A stretch of DNA of 64,000 bases from Lytechinus variegatus (GCF_018143015.1 NC_054740.1:53254779-53318778); one strand, 5' to 3'. Counted from the stretch's first letter, positions 1 through 12,004 are shown. Notes: a model not told the origin generated them from the letters alone. Translations and numbers: made by a program.

Positions 1-391
1 GTTGCAACAGCAGCAGTGCAGAAGCAGTGATGGCTATGATGTTGATAATAGTGATGGTGATGACGATGATTGTAATGGTAGTGATAACAATGGGTGATTT
101 CAAGTACAGTGTTAGCCTTGGTGTTGGTGTTGAAATTTGGATTGCTTCCCCTAGCTCCAAAACTTACTCAGAATTTGTAGCACTGACCCAGATCACATTA
201 TTGACATCTCAACAACTAGTGAGTGACTTTTCAGGACCATCTTCATTTTATGTTTAGCGTTATAATCATGTAGAAATTGACCTAACACAACACCAAAAGG
301 TCAACACTGATTTCAAAATCACCCAATGGCAAAAAATGATAAGATTATGGAGATTATTATTTTCTACAACTTATACTACTTCTACAAGTAC

Positions 392-397
392 TTCTAT

Positions 398-492
<95 letters not shown>

Positions 493-552
493 TTACTACT
501 ACTACTACTGCTACTACTGCTACTACTACTACTGCTACTACTGCTACTACTG

Positions 553-596
<44 letters not shown>

Positions 597-615
597 GCTA
601 CTTCTGCTACTACTG

Positions 616-668
<53 letters not shown>

Positions 669-671
669 GAT
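392..671 (+). repeat. (TAC)n/(ACT)n trinucleotide microsatellite in SLC17 intron
   Basis: About 280 bp of TAC units, with interruptions changing single units to TGC or TAT. Open reading frames of poly-Tyr or poly-Thr here are by-products of the repeat. It lies in the intron upstream of the first visible exon. The window start (1-110) has a separate degenerate GAT/GGT stretch. Confidence 0.95.
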
Positions 672-892
672 ACTATTACTTCATATACTACTTCTTTACC
701 ACCATCTGTCCTACTGTGTCATTGAAGATAGTGACTACTATTACCGGTACTTCAATAGTATTATAGCTATAGCAGTTCTCTTTTGATACCATTCTTACAA
801 CTTCCACTGATGATAATGATATTCTGATATTGTCATAGAAAGATTCTAATGCCTGAATTTTGCTAATTGTGTCATTTGTCATTCATAATCAG

Positions 893-3800
893 AACTTGAA
901 GGTGCCATGGCTCCAGATGTTGACATCAGTGAGACTATTAGCAATCAGCTTATCCCATTTTTCAAACAATTTTGGTTTCTACACATTGCTGACCAATCTA
1001 CCTTCCTACTTGAAATTTGGACTTGGCTTCGATATATCACAAGTAAGTTTAAAAAAAATTCTTGATGAAAGCAAATCAGTCTTTATAACCTCATGATTTG
1101 TTGCCTCACTGTAGGAGCATTATCAGTGACGTCAGTTAAAAACTGTTTTAAGCTACTGAAATCCTTGCACATGATTGGCTGAGATACTTCATGAATGCTC
1201 CCCCTGTTTTCTTTACCAATTACTGGTAACAGTAAAAAAAAACATATGAGATTTGATTCTGATGGTAATGGTTTATTTGAAAATTCACTCGGAGCCAAAG
1301 GCTGAATTTTAGAATCTTTTACAAAACTAGTACTTTGATATATCACGTACAATAATATATAATAATAATTTGCATAATGACAACAATGCTTAAGAAATTG
1401 AAACATCATACTAGTTCTATAAACAAACTTGCCTAAATAGATGGATACGTTTTTTTTTTAATCATGCATTATTCAAATGAATACAGACAGTTGGTTTTAT
1501 CATATACCGGTATAATATGAAAATATTCATTTGAAATGCACATGTCCCAATTCTATTAGGTTGTAACATCTATTCACATGTATATAGACTCCTTCATTGT
1601 TCACTCACAACTATGAATATTGATTCGATATGAAGAGTATTGGACATTGAAATTAATGCTATGGAAAAAATGCCATCAATTTTCTTCTATCAACTTTAGA
1701 AATTGCTAATCTTAATCTTATCATTTTATGCAAGATATATAATTTATTCATTTAATTTACTTTCTCTCTTTTCAGAGTGGATTTTTAGCTGCTGTGCCTT
1801 ATTTAGTTATGTGGATCATGATCAATGCTGGGGGTCAGGTAGCAGACTTCCTTCGTGGACGCTATATACTATCGACAACTAATACAAGGAAACTATTGAA
1901 TACTCTAGGTAAGAGGTGTATGAAACAGACATTGTGTTTAAAATTAAAGGAGCTGTACTGAATACAACAGGTTAAGGTACATGTACCTTGTCAAAAGTCT
2001 TGTCTTTTGGGGGGAATCCCACTAATGGACTTTCATTACCAATTCTTACATTTCTTAATAGATTTTTTTTAAAATGTGGAAATCATGAAAATCGCTGTGA
2101 AAAAGATGCATAGTGCCTTTTAACAGGATTCCTGCCAAAAAACGCAGACTTTTGCAAGATACGTGAGTGAAGTTTAGGTGTTTTATTTCAAATTCAATTG
2201 GATGAAAGATGTTTCCTGTATGGAGTCTTATGTGAATGACATTGCTTTTTTCGTTAAAGTATAGTATACTCTCCCTTGTAATGATAATAGTATTGGACAT
2301 TTTGTTGCAGTGAAACTATAAATACTTTATCACAGCTTTTGCAAACCTGGCTATATCCTTAATAGAGACAGTGATTTTCTGTAAAGAAAAATGGTCTTTA
2401 CCATTTCTAACAATCGGTAATTCCGTTGCAACTTGATCTAAAAATGGAAATTCCATTTTGTCACTGAAAATGTAGACAGCAAAAAACTGAATTCCATTTG
2501 CATAGGTGATTTTTATGAATTTTTGCATGAAAAGTATAAGAACCAAACAGAATTTCCCTTTATTTACCGGCAAAATGGAAAATCACTGTCCCTACCTTGA
2601 TTCATAATTAATTTGACCAGTCTTTAGACCATTTTATTTCTTTGTTGCAGGTCTTGTATTACCAGCCCTGTTCCTAGTAGTTACCGGGTACATTGGCTGC
2701 AACCATGTTTTGGCTGTGGCGTTCCTAACCCTGGCCGTGGGAACAGGGGGGTTGGCTATGTCCGGCTTCAATGTCAATCATCTGGACATCGCACCGGCCT
2801 ATGGGGGTGTTCTCATGGGCATTACCAACACCATCGGGACCATCCCAGGAATTCTAGGCCCTTCTCTGGTCGGGCTCTACGTCACCAATGAGGTAATTTT
2901 TTTTGTTTTTTAACTTGTGCACACGTTTGTGTCAATAATGTATAAAAGCCTTTTCATTAGTATGATGCAAGATAAAAAGAAATGTAGATAGAAATGCCTG
3001 TGTCGAACCCCGGACTTTCATAGTGTAGTTGGCCACCCTTGACCACTTGGCCTCAGCACCTCGCCCAATGAGGTAATTAACATTTGCATGGAGGGTATCA
3101 GGGATGTTGTCAAGGCGAGCCTTGAGGCCACAATTTGCGGGCCTCGGCCTTGGCCCTTGTCATGTGTACAAAGTCTATGAGAATTTTTTTTCTCTCCAGC
3201 GGTCTCATCACTCAGAACTACCAGCTTCGGTTACATCCCGGAAAGTTACAACTTGAATTTTGGAGACTGGCTCAAACATGGCCCGAATGGAGTGGACTCC
3301 AAGCTTGGTTATAAAATTGATGTGTGTGATATTAGAAAAAAGGAGAGGGGTTGGGCTTCACAGTGACTGAGCTTGCCTGTGCCTATTCTGGTTTAATTAT
3401 CTATGTACTTGTAATAAAGAGATAAATAAACTCTAGGGCCCGTATTCCGAAGTTGGGTTTAACTTAGATCATGGTCTAACTCTTTGCTAAAATCATAGGA
3501 AGCCAAAAGTGTCAAAAAGTTGTATATTTCTTATGTTTACTGTGCTCTTTCCTGATTCATCGATGGTGAAGACAATCATCATCAAATGCAAAACCTAATC
3601 TCCAAAACTAAATAAACCATAATCCTTAAATTTACATCATTCTGAACCAAAAATCTATTACAATGTCATTACTTGATCTAACCTTATGCCCTCTGAGTGG
3701 TCAATGTCACAGGACGATACATTGTATCACCCTGAAGTACATCTAGATTTCCCTTGGAAATGAGTAAATATTTGCATTCATATTGCCTTCTTATTTCCTT

Positions 3801-4058
3801 TTGCAGTACGACATCTCTCAATGGCAGATTGCATTCTGGGTCTGTTTTGGTGTTTACATGTTTGGCGCCATCACCTACCTCTTCATGGGCACCGGCGAGC
3901 TTCAACCCTGGGCCGACCCAGAGCTCCAGACCAAGCCCGACCGACCTCCCGGTGGTGATAAAGACACCGATGGCCTTCCATACTGCCAGTACGACAAATG
4001 TAATAGTATTAACAGTGGATTATCACACACTGGGAACAGTGGTGTAGTGATGTCTTAA
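893..4058 (+). CDS. SLC17-family anion transporter (sialin-like), C-terminal 258 residues; 5' part outside window
   Basis: Four exons, 893-1042, 1776-1908, 2651-2892 and 3807-4058, join in consistent phase (0, 1, 0) to an ORF of 258 residues ending in TAA. Each boundary shows AG/GT: donors GTAAGT, GTAAGA and GTAATT, acceptors after pyrimidine tracts. The product is the second half of a major-facilitator protein. The first exon carries the SLC17-typical stretch [18 protein letters not shown], the second [13 protein letters not shown] and a GGQVADFLR loop, the third several hydrophobic helices with [19 protein letters not shown], and the fourth the last helix and the GELQPWAD tail. Family members (about 490-600 residues) move sialic acid, glutamate, ATP or phosphate across lysosomal, vesicular or plasma membranes, driven by protons, sodium or membrane potential. 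Which substrate applies cannot be told from this half. The last 45 or so residues are polar and cytosolic. An ATTAAA at 4091-4096 may be the poly(A) signal. Confidence 0.88.
2998..3066 (-). repeat. tRNA-like SINE head or tRNA pseudogene remnant
   Basis: On the minus strand a box-A-like TGGCCAAGTGG-type sequence is followed about 40 bp later by a box-B-like GGGGTTCGACAC. The arrangement resembles the head of a tRNA-derived SINE or a decayed tRNA with a long variable arm. No intact cloverleaf was found. Confidence 0.4.
3200..3430 (+). other. Candidate alternative 3'-terminal exon of the SLC17-like gene
   Basis: In the last intron a pyrimidine tract ending CTCTCCAG precedes 3200. Splicing from the donor at 2892 (phase 0) would add 18 codons and then TGA at 3254-3256. 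Two AATAAA hexamers follow at 3413-3418 and 3425-3430. The resulting protein would lose the last helix and tail. This is a prediction from motifs only and could be chance. Confidence 0.3.
3434..3690. repeat. Fold-back element with GGGCCCGT-type end
   Basis: It begins TAGGGCCCGTATTCCGAAG and carries AGATCATGGTCTAAC; the right end has a partial inverted match (TTGATCTAACC...GCCCTCTGAG). The same family appears at 16668-16992. It lies in the last SLC17 intron, right after the candidate alternative poly(A) site. Confidence 0.45.
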
Positions 4059-5903
4059 TCATACAGTAATGATAATCATGTCAGTTTTTTATTAAATGAT
4101 GGTGCAATATTAAATGTGATTGTAAGACAAAAATCCCTCCAAATAATAAGACATATTCCAAAAGCAGTGGATAGAATACTTGAATACACTCTATGATAAG
4201 TACTTGTATTATATGATGGATTTGGAATGGAAGCAACTTACTGTAAACCGGTAATTTTCGTGCGATTTAATTTTCGTGGATTTAATTTTTGTGCAATTTA
4301 ATTTTCGCGTGATTGAATTTTCACGCCACACAACACTAAAAACATATTCCCGGGATGTTGCTTTCGCGCATGAGAAATATCTGTCAATGGCTGTCATGTC
4401 ACCGCATGTAAAGTGCATGTGTCGCATGGCAGCGGTGTCAAATGATCGTGTCTGGAAGGTTTTTAAATGCCTGTGCAAAATTGTGTCACAATACTCAACA
4501 GCGCACCTGTTCAGTGCTGGGGTGGAGTGTTTGTTTGGGATGATTATGTGAATAAATTTATGTATTCACTGATACAGCCGGTTTTTCACCAGTCTCCAAA
4601 TACTTGTAGATTTAATATCCCATGCAGCTCCAGCAAAGCAAATATACAGTATATTCCAAGATAAATCCACGAAAGTTCCAAAATGTATCCAATAAATTGT
4701 CCAAATGGTAAACAAGTTCACAAAAAGCTAGTTCGTGAAGTCCAACATATTCACAAAGTTACATGTGTCCGATATGCTCCAAGGAGTAAACAAGTTTACA
4801 GAAAGTTAGTTCATGAATTTCAAAATATTTACATATTTACAAAGCGTGTTCATGAGTTTGGTTAACTCCCAATCACCATCCTCAGTATCACTGTCGTCAA
4901 ATGCTGGAACTGTCTCTTTCCTTGTATTCTCATAGTATTCTTTCGCTATTCCAGTTTTATTAAATCCCTGTTTGATGAGCTCGGTTTCATGATTGATAGC
5001 ATCTTGAACTCGATTCAGCCACTGAGCATGTACCGGCTAGATGTTGCTGGTGCGTAGATCCACAGATTTTGTGATCTCTTTGATTTCTTTGCCTTCTTCA
5101 AGACCACTGGTAATTTTCTGATAGTACCACTCTTGAAATTAACCACGCATTAGGTCCTTGTACTTGCCGTTGGCTGTCGCGTCAAGTGGCTGCAACTGAT
5201 CTGCCCATTTAGCGGGGACGTACATGGACAATGCACCCGATTTTTTCCATCTTCTTGCGCACGTCTTGTTCTGTGAGCACATAAGACGTCAATTATCAGC
5301 AGTGGTTTTGCTGTGATGTTAAGCTGCTCCTTGGAATGCTTCGCGTATGGAATTATTATCTTGTTTAAATACTGTCCCATAGTCTCAGAATTGCTCCAAT
5401 GTGAAGCTGTATGTGTAACATCCCAGTCCTCCAGAAAGGCAATATTTGGGTGACATCTGTCAGTTGTGCCTTGGTAGATAATCTGAGGTGGTAGCATTTT
5501 TCCTGACACGGTGCAGGTGAGCAGCGCTGAATACTGACGTTTGTCGTTTGCCTTTCACATCAATTTGTTCGTCACCCCGTTGGTTCAGTGTCCAATTTCT
5601 TTTTGGTACTTCTTTGACTGCTGTTTGGTCCCAGTAGGTTGAGTGTCCAATTTCTTCTAGGTACAACTTCGACTGCTATTTGGTCCCAGTTTATTATCAA
5701 CTCTTTCGGGATTTGGTATTTTTTTAACAAACAATACAGCGATGAAATTTGCCTTCGATGATATCGAAATCTTCTAGCAGTTGCTTGGCGGATTAGGTTC
5801 CTTTTCTTTTGACATAGTTCATGCGCTGAAGAATGCTGCGATACCACGATTTCTCAAGTTTTAATTGGCCTCCATATTCTGCCGATGTAGGAGGATTGGA
5901 TTT

Positions 5904-6683
5904 AATAGAGTTGGTTGATCAGTTGTCTCGCGAAGCGGTTGAAACTGTAAGAGAGTTCAAGACGACGCGTTGGCTGCTGCTCAACTTTGTCAAGTGATGG
6001 AGACTTCGGTGCGAGGGCGAAGGTTATAGCGAGTACGCGGACGTCGGAGGCAGTAGCGGACCGTGACCCAGAGGAGACAAAGCATTGGGGGGCACTGCAT
6101 TGTCTGTGAACAATGCTGTGCCCCCCAATGCTTTTTCTCCTCCAGGTCACGGTCCGCCACTGGTCGGAGGGATCCGGCCGAAAGTGCGGGCGGTTGCCAT
6201 ACGTCGGTGAGTGTGTTGAGATGCAGACGTGGGTGACAGCTCGGTGTTGGTGTTGCCGGCGGTGGTTGTTGTTGGTCGGTTGAGGGCATTCTGCTGTGGT
6301 GTCGTCTGATACAGCGCATCCATGATTCGGCGATTTCGAAGCCTACGTCTCGATTGAGTGTGTTAGAATGTAGTCGAATCTGGATGGCTTCCTTCCCATG
6401 TCTGGTATGCCAATGCTGTGCAGAGTCGATGCATCTGACGCCAGACCAATCGGGTTGGTGTTGTTGTTCCCATGCATGTTCTGCTACCGCCGAGAGTACA
6501 GTGTTCCGCTACCTGACGTCTCTCTGATGTTCGGATAGCCTCTGCTTTACTGGTCTGTCTGTCTCTCCGATATATGAGAAGTTGCAGTCCTTGCATGTTA
6601 TCTGGTAAACAACACTGTCTTTCATGTGAGTTGGTACTGGATCTTTTGCTCTGACGAGTTGGTTTCTAAGAGTGGACTTGATT
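5904..6683 (-). mobile_element. 5'-truncated Penelope-like retroelement (GIY-YIG domain) nested in the transposon
   Basis: On the minus strand near 6630-6310 the translation reads VVYQITCKDCNFSYIGETDR, then an arginine/glutamine-rich helix and AEHAWE...HTRHGKEAIQIR. This is the pattern of the GIY-YIG endonuclease that ends Penelope-like elements; the reverse-transcriptase part is absent. A TAG stop interrupts the frame (near 6520), so it is dead. The 12-bp word AGGATTGGATTT flanks it at 5892-5903 and 6684-6695 as a target-site duplication. Removing the insert and one copy restores a continuous transposase frame in the host element. Confidence 0.82.
6056..6157. repeat. Long near-perfect hairpin in the Penelope-like insert
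   Basis: Arms 6056-6095 and 6118-6157 (40 bp each) match as inverted repeats at about 37 positions. The inner 22 bp again pair (GCATTGT with ACAATGC) around a 6-nt loop CTGTGA. The sequence lies 3' of the GIY-YIG region on the element's coding strand. Confidence 0.8.
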
Positions 6684-8164
6684 AGGATTGGATTTCTTAA
6701 ACAAACCTTTCACTGAAGCAATCACAACCCTATTTGAAACTACACCTCCAGATTCACGAATACTCCCGATAAATTGCTTCACCTGTTGATTAGCCTCTTG
6801 CGTTTCCTCTGGTGCAGATCCTTTCACTTTTCATACCTCTCACACTTTTTTAGAAGCTGCGATAACACCATTTTGCATACTTTCCATTTTCAGCCATAAT
6901 TTCAGCAGTGTAGTGGGTATATTCACCTCGCTTTCGCTTTTGACTGCGTGCTCCATTACTGGTACTAGGCTCTTTTGCTGCATTTACCATGGCGCTGTCA
7001 ATCTCCGATTCAGTCAGCTTTTTGTTGTCAGGCTTTCGTAGACCCAGCTGCAAACTGATTTACTGACAGGTTTGAAATAGCGATATATCTTGGTTTCCTA
7101 CGAAAACACAAAATTGAAATTGTGCTGCACTAAAACTGTGAAGCGTGGAATTCAGAATTGCAGTGACGGGTTTTGCTATCACCTTTGTTTTTTAAGCAGG
7201 TCGGAGGTCACTGCCTAGTAAATCAAATGGAATCCCCATTGAAGCGTTCATGAATCGGACTTCCTAAAAATAGCACGTTGTTGACAAGGTGTGAAATCAA
7301 TGCGTGTGATTTTGAATTGGTGGTGATGTTTAATTCGCGCTTGCTGTGAGCTGCACGAAAATAAAAGGTACACGAAAATTACCGGCTTTACAGTAATTGG
7401 ACAACTGAAATTGTACATGCTTTCAATATTTTCCACTGAAGAAAAACTAACAAGGCCCGAGGCTAAAGTTTGTAAGCAGCTAAGGACAATTCTTGTCCTG
7501 TTGACTTGAAATCGTTCTACCATCATTTTGAGACAATAAGTCTTTCGTATTAAACTCTATGCAATGTCTTATCTTATTTTTATATTACAAAGTTTAACCG
7601 ATGTGTTACTATTTTTTCCCCCTTTTATTGATTCCAGAGGATTGATGCAAATGTCACAGAGTGACCATAGGTACATAGTTGACTTAACAAAATAGACTTT
7701 CTTTATCAAGGACTGCATTAAAAAAACAAAATGTCACAATAACTCTGCTATCCAAATAGTATCCTCCATAGAATCTTAAATTGTCTTGGCTGCTGACCCT
7801 TGGTACCTTGGCGGTTATTATACAACCCCTACTTAGCTACAAACATTTGTACCGTTGCACACGTACCATCCAAAATGTACAATTGCATGGTCTTGAGGTC
7901 CAAGTACGATTCACTTCATTGTGCTTTGTATAAATGCTGATGCAATACACATAGGGCTTTACTGGCTAAATGCCCGCTGCTTCTGCAGATCAGATGCACG
8001 TCTAAAAGATTTTGCGTTTTGCTTTCAACATTTCTTTCTCATTTTTATGGATGAACATAGGAAAAAAATTGATTATTATTCGTATTTTTGCCAATTCCTG
8101 AGGCATTTTACAACACGAAATGGTGAATATTCTTATTTGTGCAATGGTGCAACATTTTGCATTT

Positions 8165-8397
8165 GGTGAAAGAAAGAGACACTTTATTCAAATCGGCTCC
8201 TCTTTCTTTCACCTCATGGGAAATCTTGTACCAATCACAATCATGCCTATTCGCTATTTGTCTACCTTTTAATTGAAAGGTTATTATAATGTAATGGTAT
8301 ACAGATAGCAAACAGGCGTGAGTGGGTTGGTGTGAAAGAAACATGCTTTATTCAACGAGGCATAGCCGAGTTGAATAGAGTGTCACCTTCTTTCACT
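8165..8397. repeat. Fold-back element (MITE)
   Basis: The left end GTGAAAGAAAGAGACACTTT and the right end, which contains GAGTGTCACCTTCTTTCAC, are inverted matches. Inner blocks (GCCTATTCGCTATTTGTCTA and TAGCAAACAGGC) also pair. There is no coding capacity. Confidence 0.6.
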
Positions 8398-9287
8398 GAA
8401 TAATCGCTTTTCTTGTTGTACAACTTCTTGGAAGTTAGCGAAAATTCGAACAATGATCAATTGTTTCCTACGCTAATCTACGAGAATGAGGAAAGAATAC
8501 AAAAGTAAAAAGTAAAATCACTCAATTGGGCAGATCTGCTGCAGCAGTGTGCATTTAGTCAGTAGGCTCTGCGTGTATTGCACCTGCATCTACTCACTAT
8601 CAAAGCGCAAGAATTTGTATTGTGTCGTCACCTAAGCCGTGCAGTGGGACATTTTGGATGGTATGTATGCAGCGGTACGGACGTTCGCACATTCATCCTC
8701 CCATTTTGCTTGTGTACAACAAGCTAAGTAGGCGTTTTACAATATTTTTTATTCAACATTTCCTATCAACCTGCATGCCGACAAGCTTAATGCATGATTT
8801 TACTCATTCAAATCCCTGAATGGATTTGCCGCCTTCATTTGCAATTTGAAATCAAATGTTTCCACTACTTCATTGTAAGATAAGTGATGTAAGATGACCT
8901 CCCCAAAGGGCTGATACACCTGAAATATTTAGACAGTGCATGTTGATGCATGTATGGAATGCCATTTGACCATTTACCAGTAGTCCTATTTCTTGGTATG
9001 AAGAAATAAATTTTTGATGTTGAGAACTGCCATTCGTTAAAAGCACAAAATGAATTCTTGGAATCAAAACGTAGGATTGAATGACGTATGTATTCTATTC
9101 TATTTAATTTTATGTAATGATTTTGTTATTGTATTTTAAAGTGCCGAATGAATAAGTAAATGACTAAAAACCCGCAATAAATGAATAAAATGGCTTGCCA
9201 TATGTACATGCCCATACACATGCTAAATCATCCAGGGTAGGCAAAAATTTACATTTTCATATTTGCCTAAATCTGCTACATTGAATA

Positions 9288-9556
9288 AACATCATGGTCT
9301 TGTGATCATGACTCTTGTCTTTCAATCTGAGGGATGTGGGTTCAATTCCAAGCCATAGCATGTTTTACTTCAGCAAGAAATTTACCCACATTGTGCTGCA
9401 CTCACCCCAGGTGAGGTGAATGGGTAACTGGTAGGAATTTATTCCTTGAAACTCAGTGCACACAACAGGTGCTCTGATACTGCATTACTATAGAGTGCTT
9501 AGAGACTTTCGATAAAGTAAGAGTTAAGCGCTTGTTGCATGATTGTTATTAAATTT
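9288..9556 (+). repeat. tRNA-derived SINE
   Basis: A box-A-like start (TCATGGTCTTGTGATC) and box B (GTGGGTTCAATTCC) are followed by the body CCCACATTGTGCTGCACTC and the tail with AAGCGCTTGTTGCA. The body matches the minus-strand SINE at 41655-41920, showing a shared family. Confidence 0.7.
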
Positions 9557-9744
9557 CAGTATCGTATTTCAGTAGCATCCTTTTCCCTTGTAATCTTTCC
9601 CGATTCCCAGAGGTCAGTATAGATGTGAAGAAGATTTGGTTTTTGTACTTTTTAAAAATCAACTTATTGTTTTAGCGTAGACTTTTGATATTCTGTCTGC
9701 ACCTTTTTAGATAGAAACTTCTTTTAATTGGTCAATAGGTATTG

Positions 9745-10221
9745 TCCCGGGAGGGGAGGGGGGCACTCACATATATTGGTGGTATGGGGACTTTGCCGTG
9801 TTGATGACCTCCTTTTTCAGACCTAATTTTCAGTTCCCTAGATACATACTCTGAATGACAAAAGTTTCGTTCAGAAGCTGCCCTGCCCCTCTCGCAAGAC
9901 CCCTTTTACGTGTGGGGTCCCCAGCCCTGCCAAAATTGTCCAGCGCGAGCACTGCATGCAAGAGCTGCACGCACGGCTTCACAACTCCCCCTTAAGTTGC
10001 CGCTAGCAGCTCCATGCATTGCTAGTGCCCACATATACATGCAGAGCCCTTGTACCTACGTTACTGCAATCCCGTTAGACCCTGTTTTTAAAACCGCCCC
10101 GCGCCCGGTATATATTTAGTTCCCAAGACCATATGTTTTATGCTTGTAGTCAGTTCCTTAGCCCCCCATTTTAGGATTTCGTCATCAAAATATAATTTGA
10201 GTGCCCCCCCCCTCTCCGGGT
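9745..10221. repeat. GC-rich-ended fold-back element
   Basis: It starts CCCGGGAGGGGAGGGGGGCA and ends with TTTGAGTGCCCCCCCCC...CCGGG. Inner blocks such as TATATTTAGTTCCCAAGACC also occur at 54260-54388, where only the 3' half is present. Short ORFs inside are not genes. Confidence 0.55.
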
Positions 10222-11650
10222 ATTATATACACCCCTGCGTATAATACATTCATAATGTCCTGTATAGATCACATAATTGTGTGGTGATATTGCATTTTTA
10301 TTTTCTGTGCACATATGATAGACAATTCTAATGATAAATCAAGAATCTACAGTCTGTGTATTTCATTCCAATCTTGTATATTCTGTAGTGAATTTATGTT
10401 TTTTAAATGTTGCAATAGCAAAATATTTTATACCAAATACCGAAAATTCTATGCGAACAATTTACAACATTTCCAAGTTTTAATCCTTTGAATATATTTA
10501 AAGGATGAATAATAATAATGTATTTCACTGATCATGGATACCAAAGTGGCATTATAAATCCTCTAAAAAAATCCCATCATTCGTATTATGTTTATGAAAT
10601 GCTCTTTTGCATGCTCCAGCTAAGGAACTGCATGGGATAAGAAATAATGAACTGCAATATATATATATATATACTGCATATGAATAGTGTTTTATTAATC
10701 ACACGCATTTGAATACATGAATTAATAAGAGATATTGATGAAAGGTATTGTTTGAGAGTACAAATGGTTGATGAAGGTACATGTACATTGAAAGGCACCC
10801 AGATAAGCATGAATGGGATGATAATCAAATTGTCAGCCTAATAAGTTTCAGCTGTGTTATATATATATATATATGAGGGGATTGAATCAATCCTTACAAT
10901 GGATAGCTAATTTTTTCCCCGTATTTTCCCTAAATATCATGGAAAGAAACCTATACGGAACACACACACAAATGTTTATGTTAATTCTTCTTGCAGTTTT
11001 CATTTATATTTGATTAGACCTGATATTTCTGTAGTAGTTGGAAAACCCTGAAAAACCATAGATATTTAGCAATTTAAGTAATTGTCTATATAATAGTACA
11101 AGACATGTATATATGCATATTGTTTTCTTGGGTTACGGCTGTGGACAGGAGGTTAATTGGCACTGCGATTTAGATTTTACACAGGACTAATTGGAAAAAA
11201 AGGCAGCATGACATTTTGCACAATTTTCCCTATCTTTGCAGTTTGTCTTCAAACATCGCTATGTATGAAAATTCACAAAGATCAACTATTTTTCTACACA
11301 ATGTTAAATACATGTTTGAAATACCCTTGTTATTTAAACTAATCATGTACATGCTTTGATAATTATACATATACTTTACTTGCTATATATTTGTTAAATT
11401 GTACTATATAAATCAAATTACTATTTATAATTGTTTAAAATCATAGATGTTTTATATATAAATATACTCTACAATTATGGGAAGCTAAACATCTCCCCCC
11501 AAAAAAAAAAATAAAAAAAATTTAGTTTCAAACTTTTCAAACCATTCAAGGAAAAAGGAGGTGTGTACCCTTCACCATTGAAGAACCATTACTCCGTGAT
11601 CCTTGACAATTGTAATGCAAGCAAGGTGTCTAATTACAGCTGACAAGTTA
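10222..11650. other. Intergenic AT-rich sequence, no gene recognised
   Basis: There are short (TA)n runs near 10656 and 10857 and a poly-C/poly-A stretch near 11496. I see no convincing coding frame, RNA gene or mobile element. Confidence 0.6.
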
Positions 11651-11656
11651 CTTCAT

Positions 11657-12004
11657 ATTCAAAGGATAAGTCCACCCCAACAAAAAGTTGATTTGAATAA
11701 AAAGAGAAAAATCCAACAAGCATAACACTGAAAATTTCATCAAAATTGGATGTAAAATAAGAAAGTTATGACAAATATTGTATAATTCAAACAATAAAAA
11801 AAAAAATAGTGAGTGATTGACATCATTGACTTTCTCATTTGAGTTGTACATGTACTGTTTTGTGAAAAATAACCAAAAAATTTAAAAGTGTGATAACTTT
11901 CTTATTTTACATCCGATTTTGATGAAATTTTCAGTGTTTTGCTAGTCTGATTTTTCTTTATTTATTCAAATCAACATTTTTCTGGGGTGGACTTGACCTT
12001 TAAG
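11657..12004. repeat. Fold-back element (MITE)
   Basis: The left end AAGGATAAGTCCACCCCAAC and the right GGGGTGGACTTGACCTTT are inverted. A second inner inverted match (GAAAATTTCATCAAAATTGGA with its partner near 11905) continues the stem. Non-coding. Confidence 0.7.

Larger units (their letters stand above)
4860..7053 (-). pseudogene. Broken pogo/Tigger-like DDE transposase
   Basis: On the minus strand the N-terminal part (7053 down to about 6697) has the basic segment KRKRGEYTHYTAEIMAENGK typical of CENP-B/jerky-like transposases. The reading frame is cut by a nested retroelement (5904-6683) and resumes with KSNPPTSAEYGGQLKLEKSW. The catalytic-core region shows IINWDQIAVEVVP and, after a break, MLPPQIIYQGTTDRCHP, SHWSNSETMGQYLNKIIIPY and PLLIIDVLCAH, which match the DDE_1 fold in order. 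Inactivating damage includes the insertion, an internal duplication of about 66 bp at 5581-5697 that repeats the WDQ block, a stop near 5140 and another near 5035. The frame ends near 4863 with an acidic tail (FDDSDTEDGDWEL). It is a fossil and not a functional gene. Confidence 0.8.
4241..7393 (-). mobile_element. pogo/Tigger-like DNA transposon (Tc1/mariner superfamily), decayed
   Basis: The left end CTGTAAACCGGTAATTTTCG at 4241 and the inverted right end ending at 7393 (CGAAAATTACCGGCTTTACAG read on +) form TIRs of about 23 bp that differ by an indel. Both are flanked by TA (4239-4240 and 7394-7395), the target duplication of this superfamily. The transposase runs on the minus strand, roughly 7053 to 4860. 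The element is about 3.15 kb, of which about 0.79 kb is a nested Penelope-like insertion plus its duplicated target. Inside the left end, 4252-4325, a unit of about 16 bp built on AATTTTCG repeats five times. Confidence 0.88.

Noticed and set aside
326..725. Poly-Tyr and poly-Thr ORFs
   Set aside because: Produced by the (TAC)n microsatellite; no other coding evidence.
9910..10119. Cys/Ala-rich small ORF
   Set aside because: Lies inside the poly-C-ended fold-back element and has no relatives in frame at its other copy (54200).
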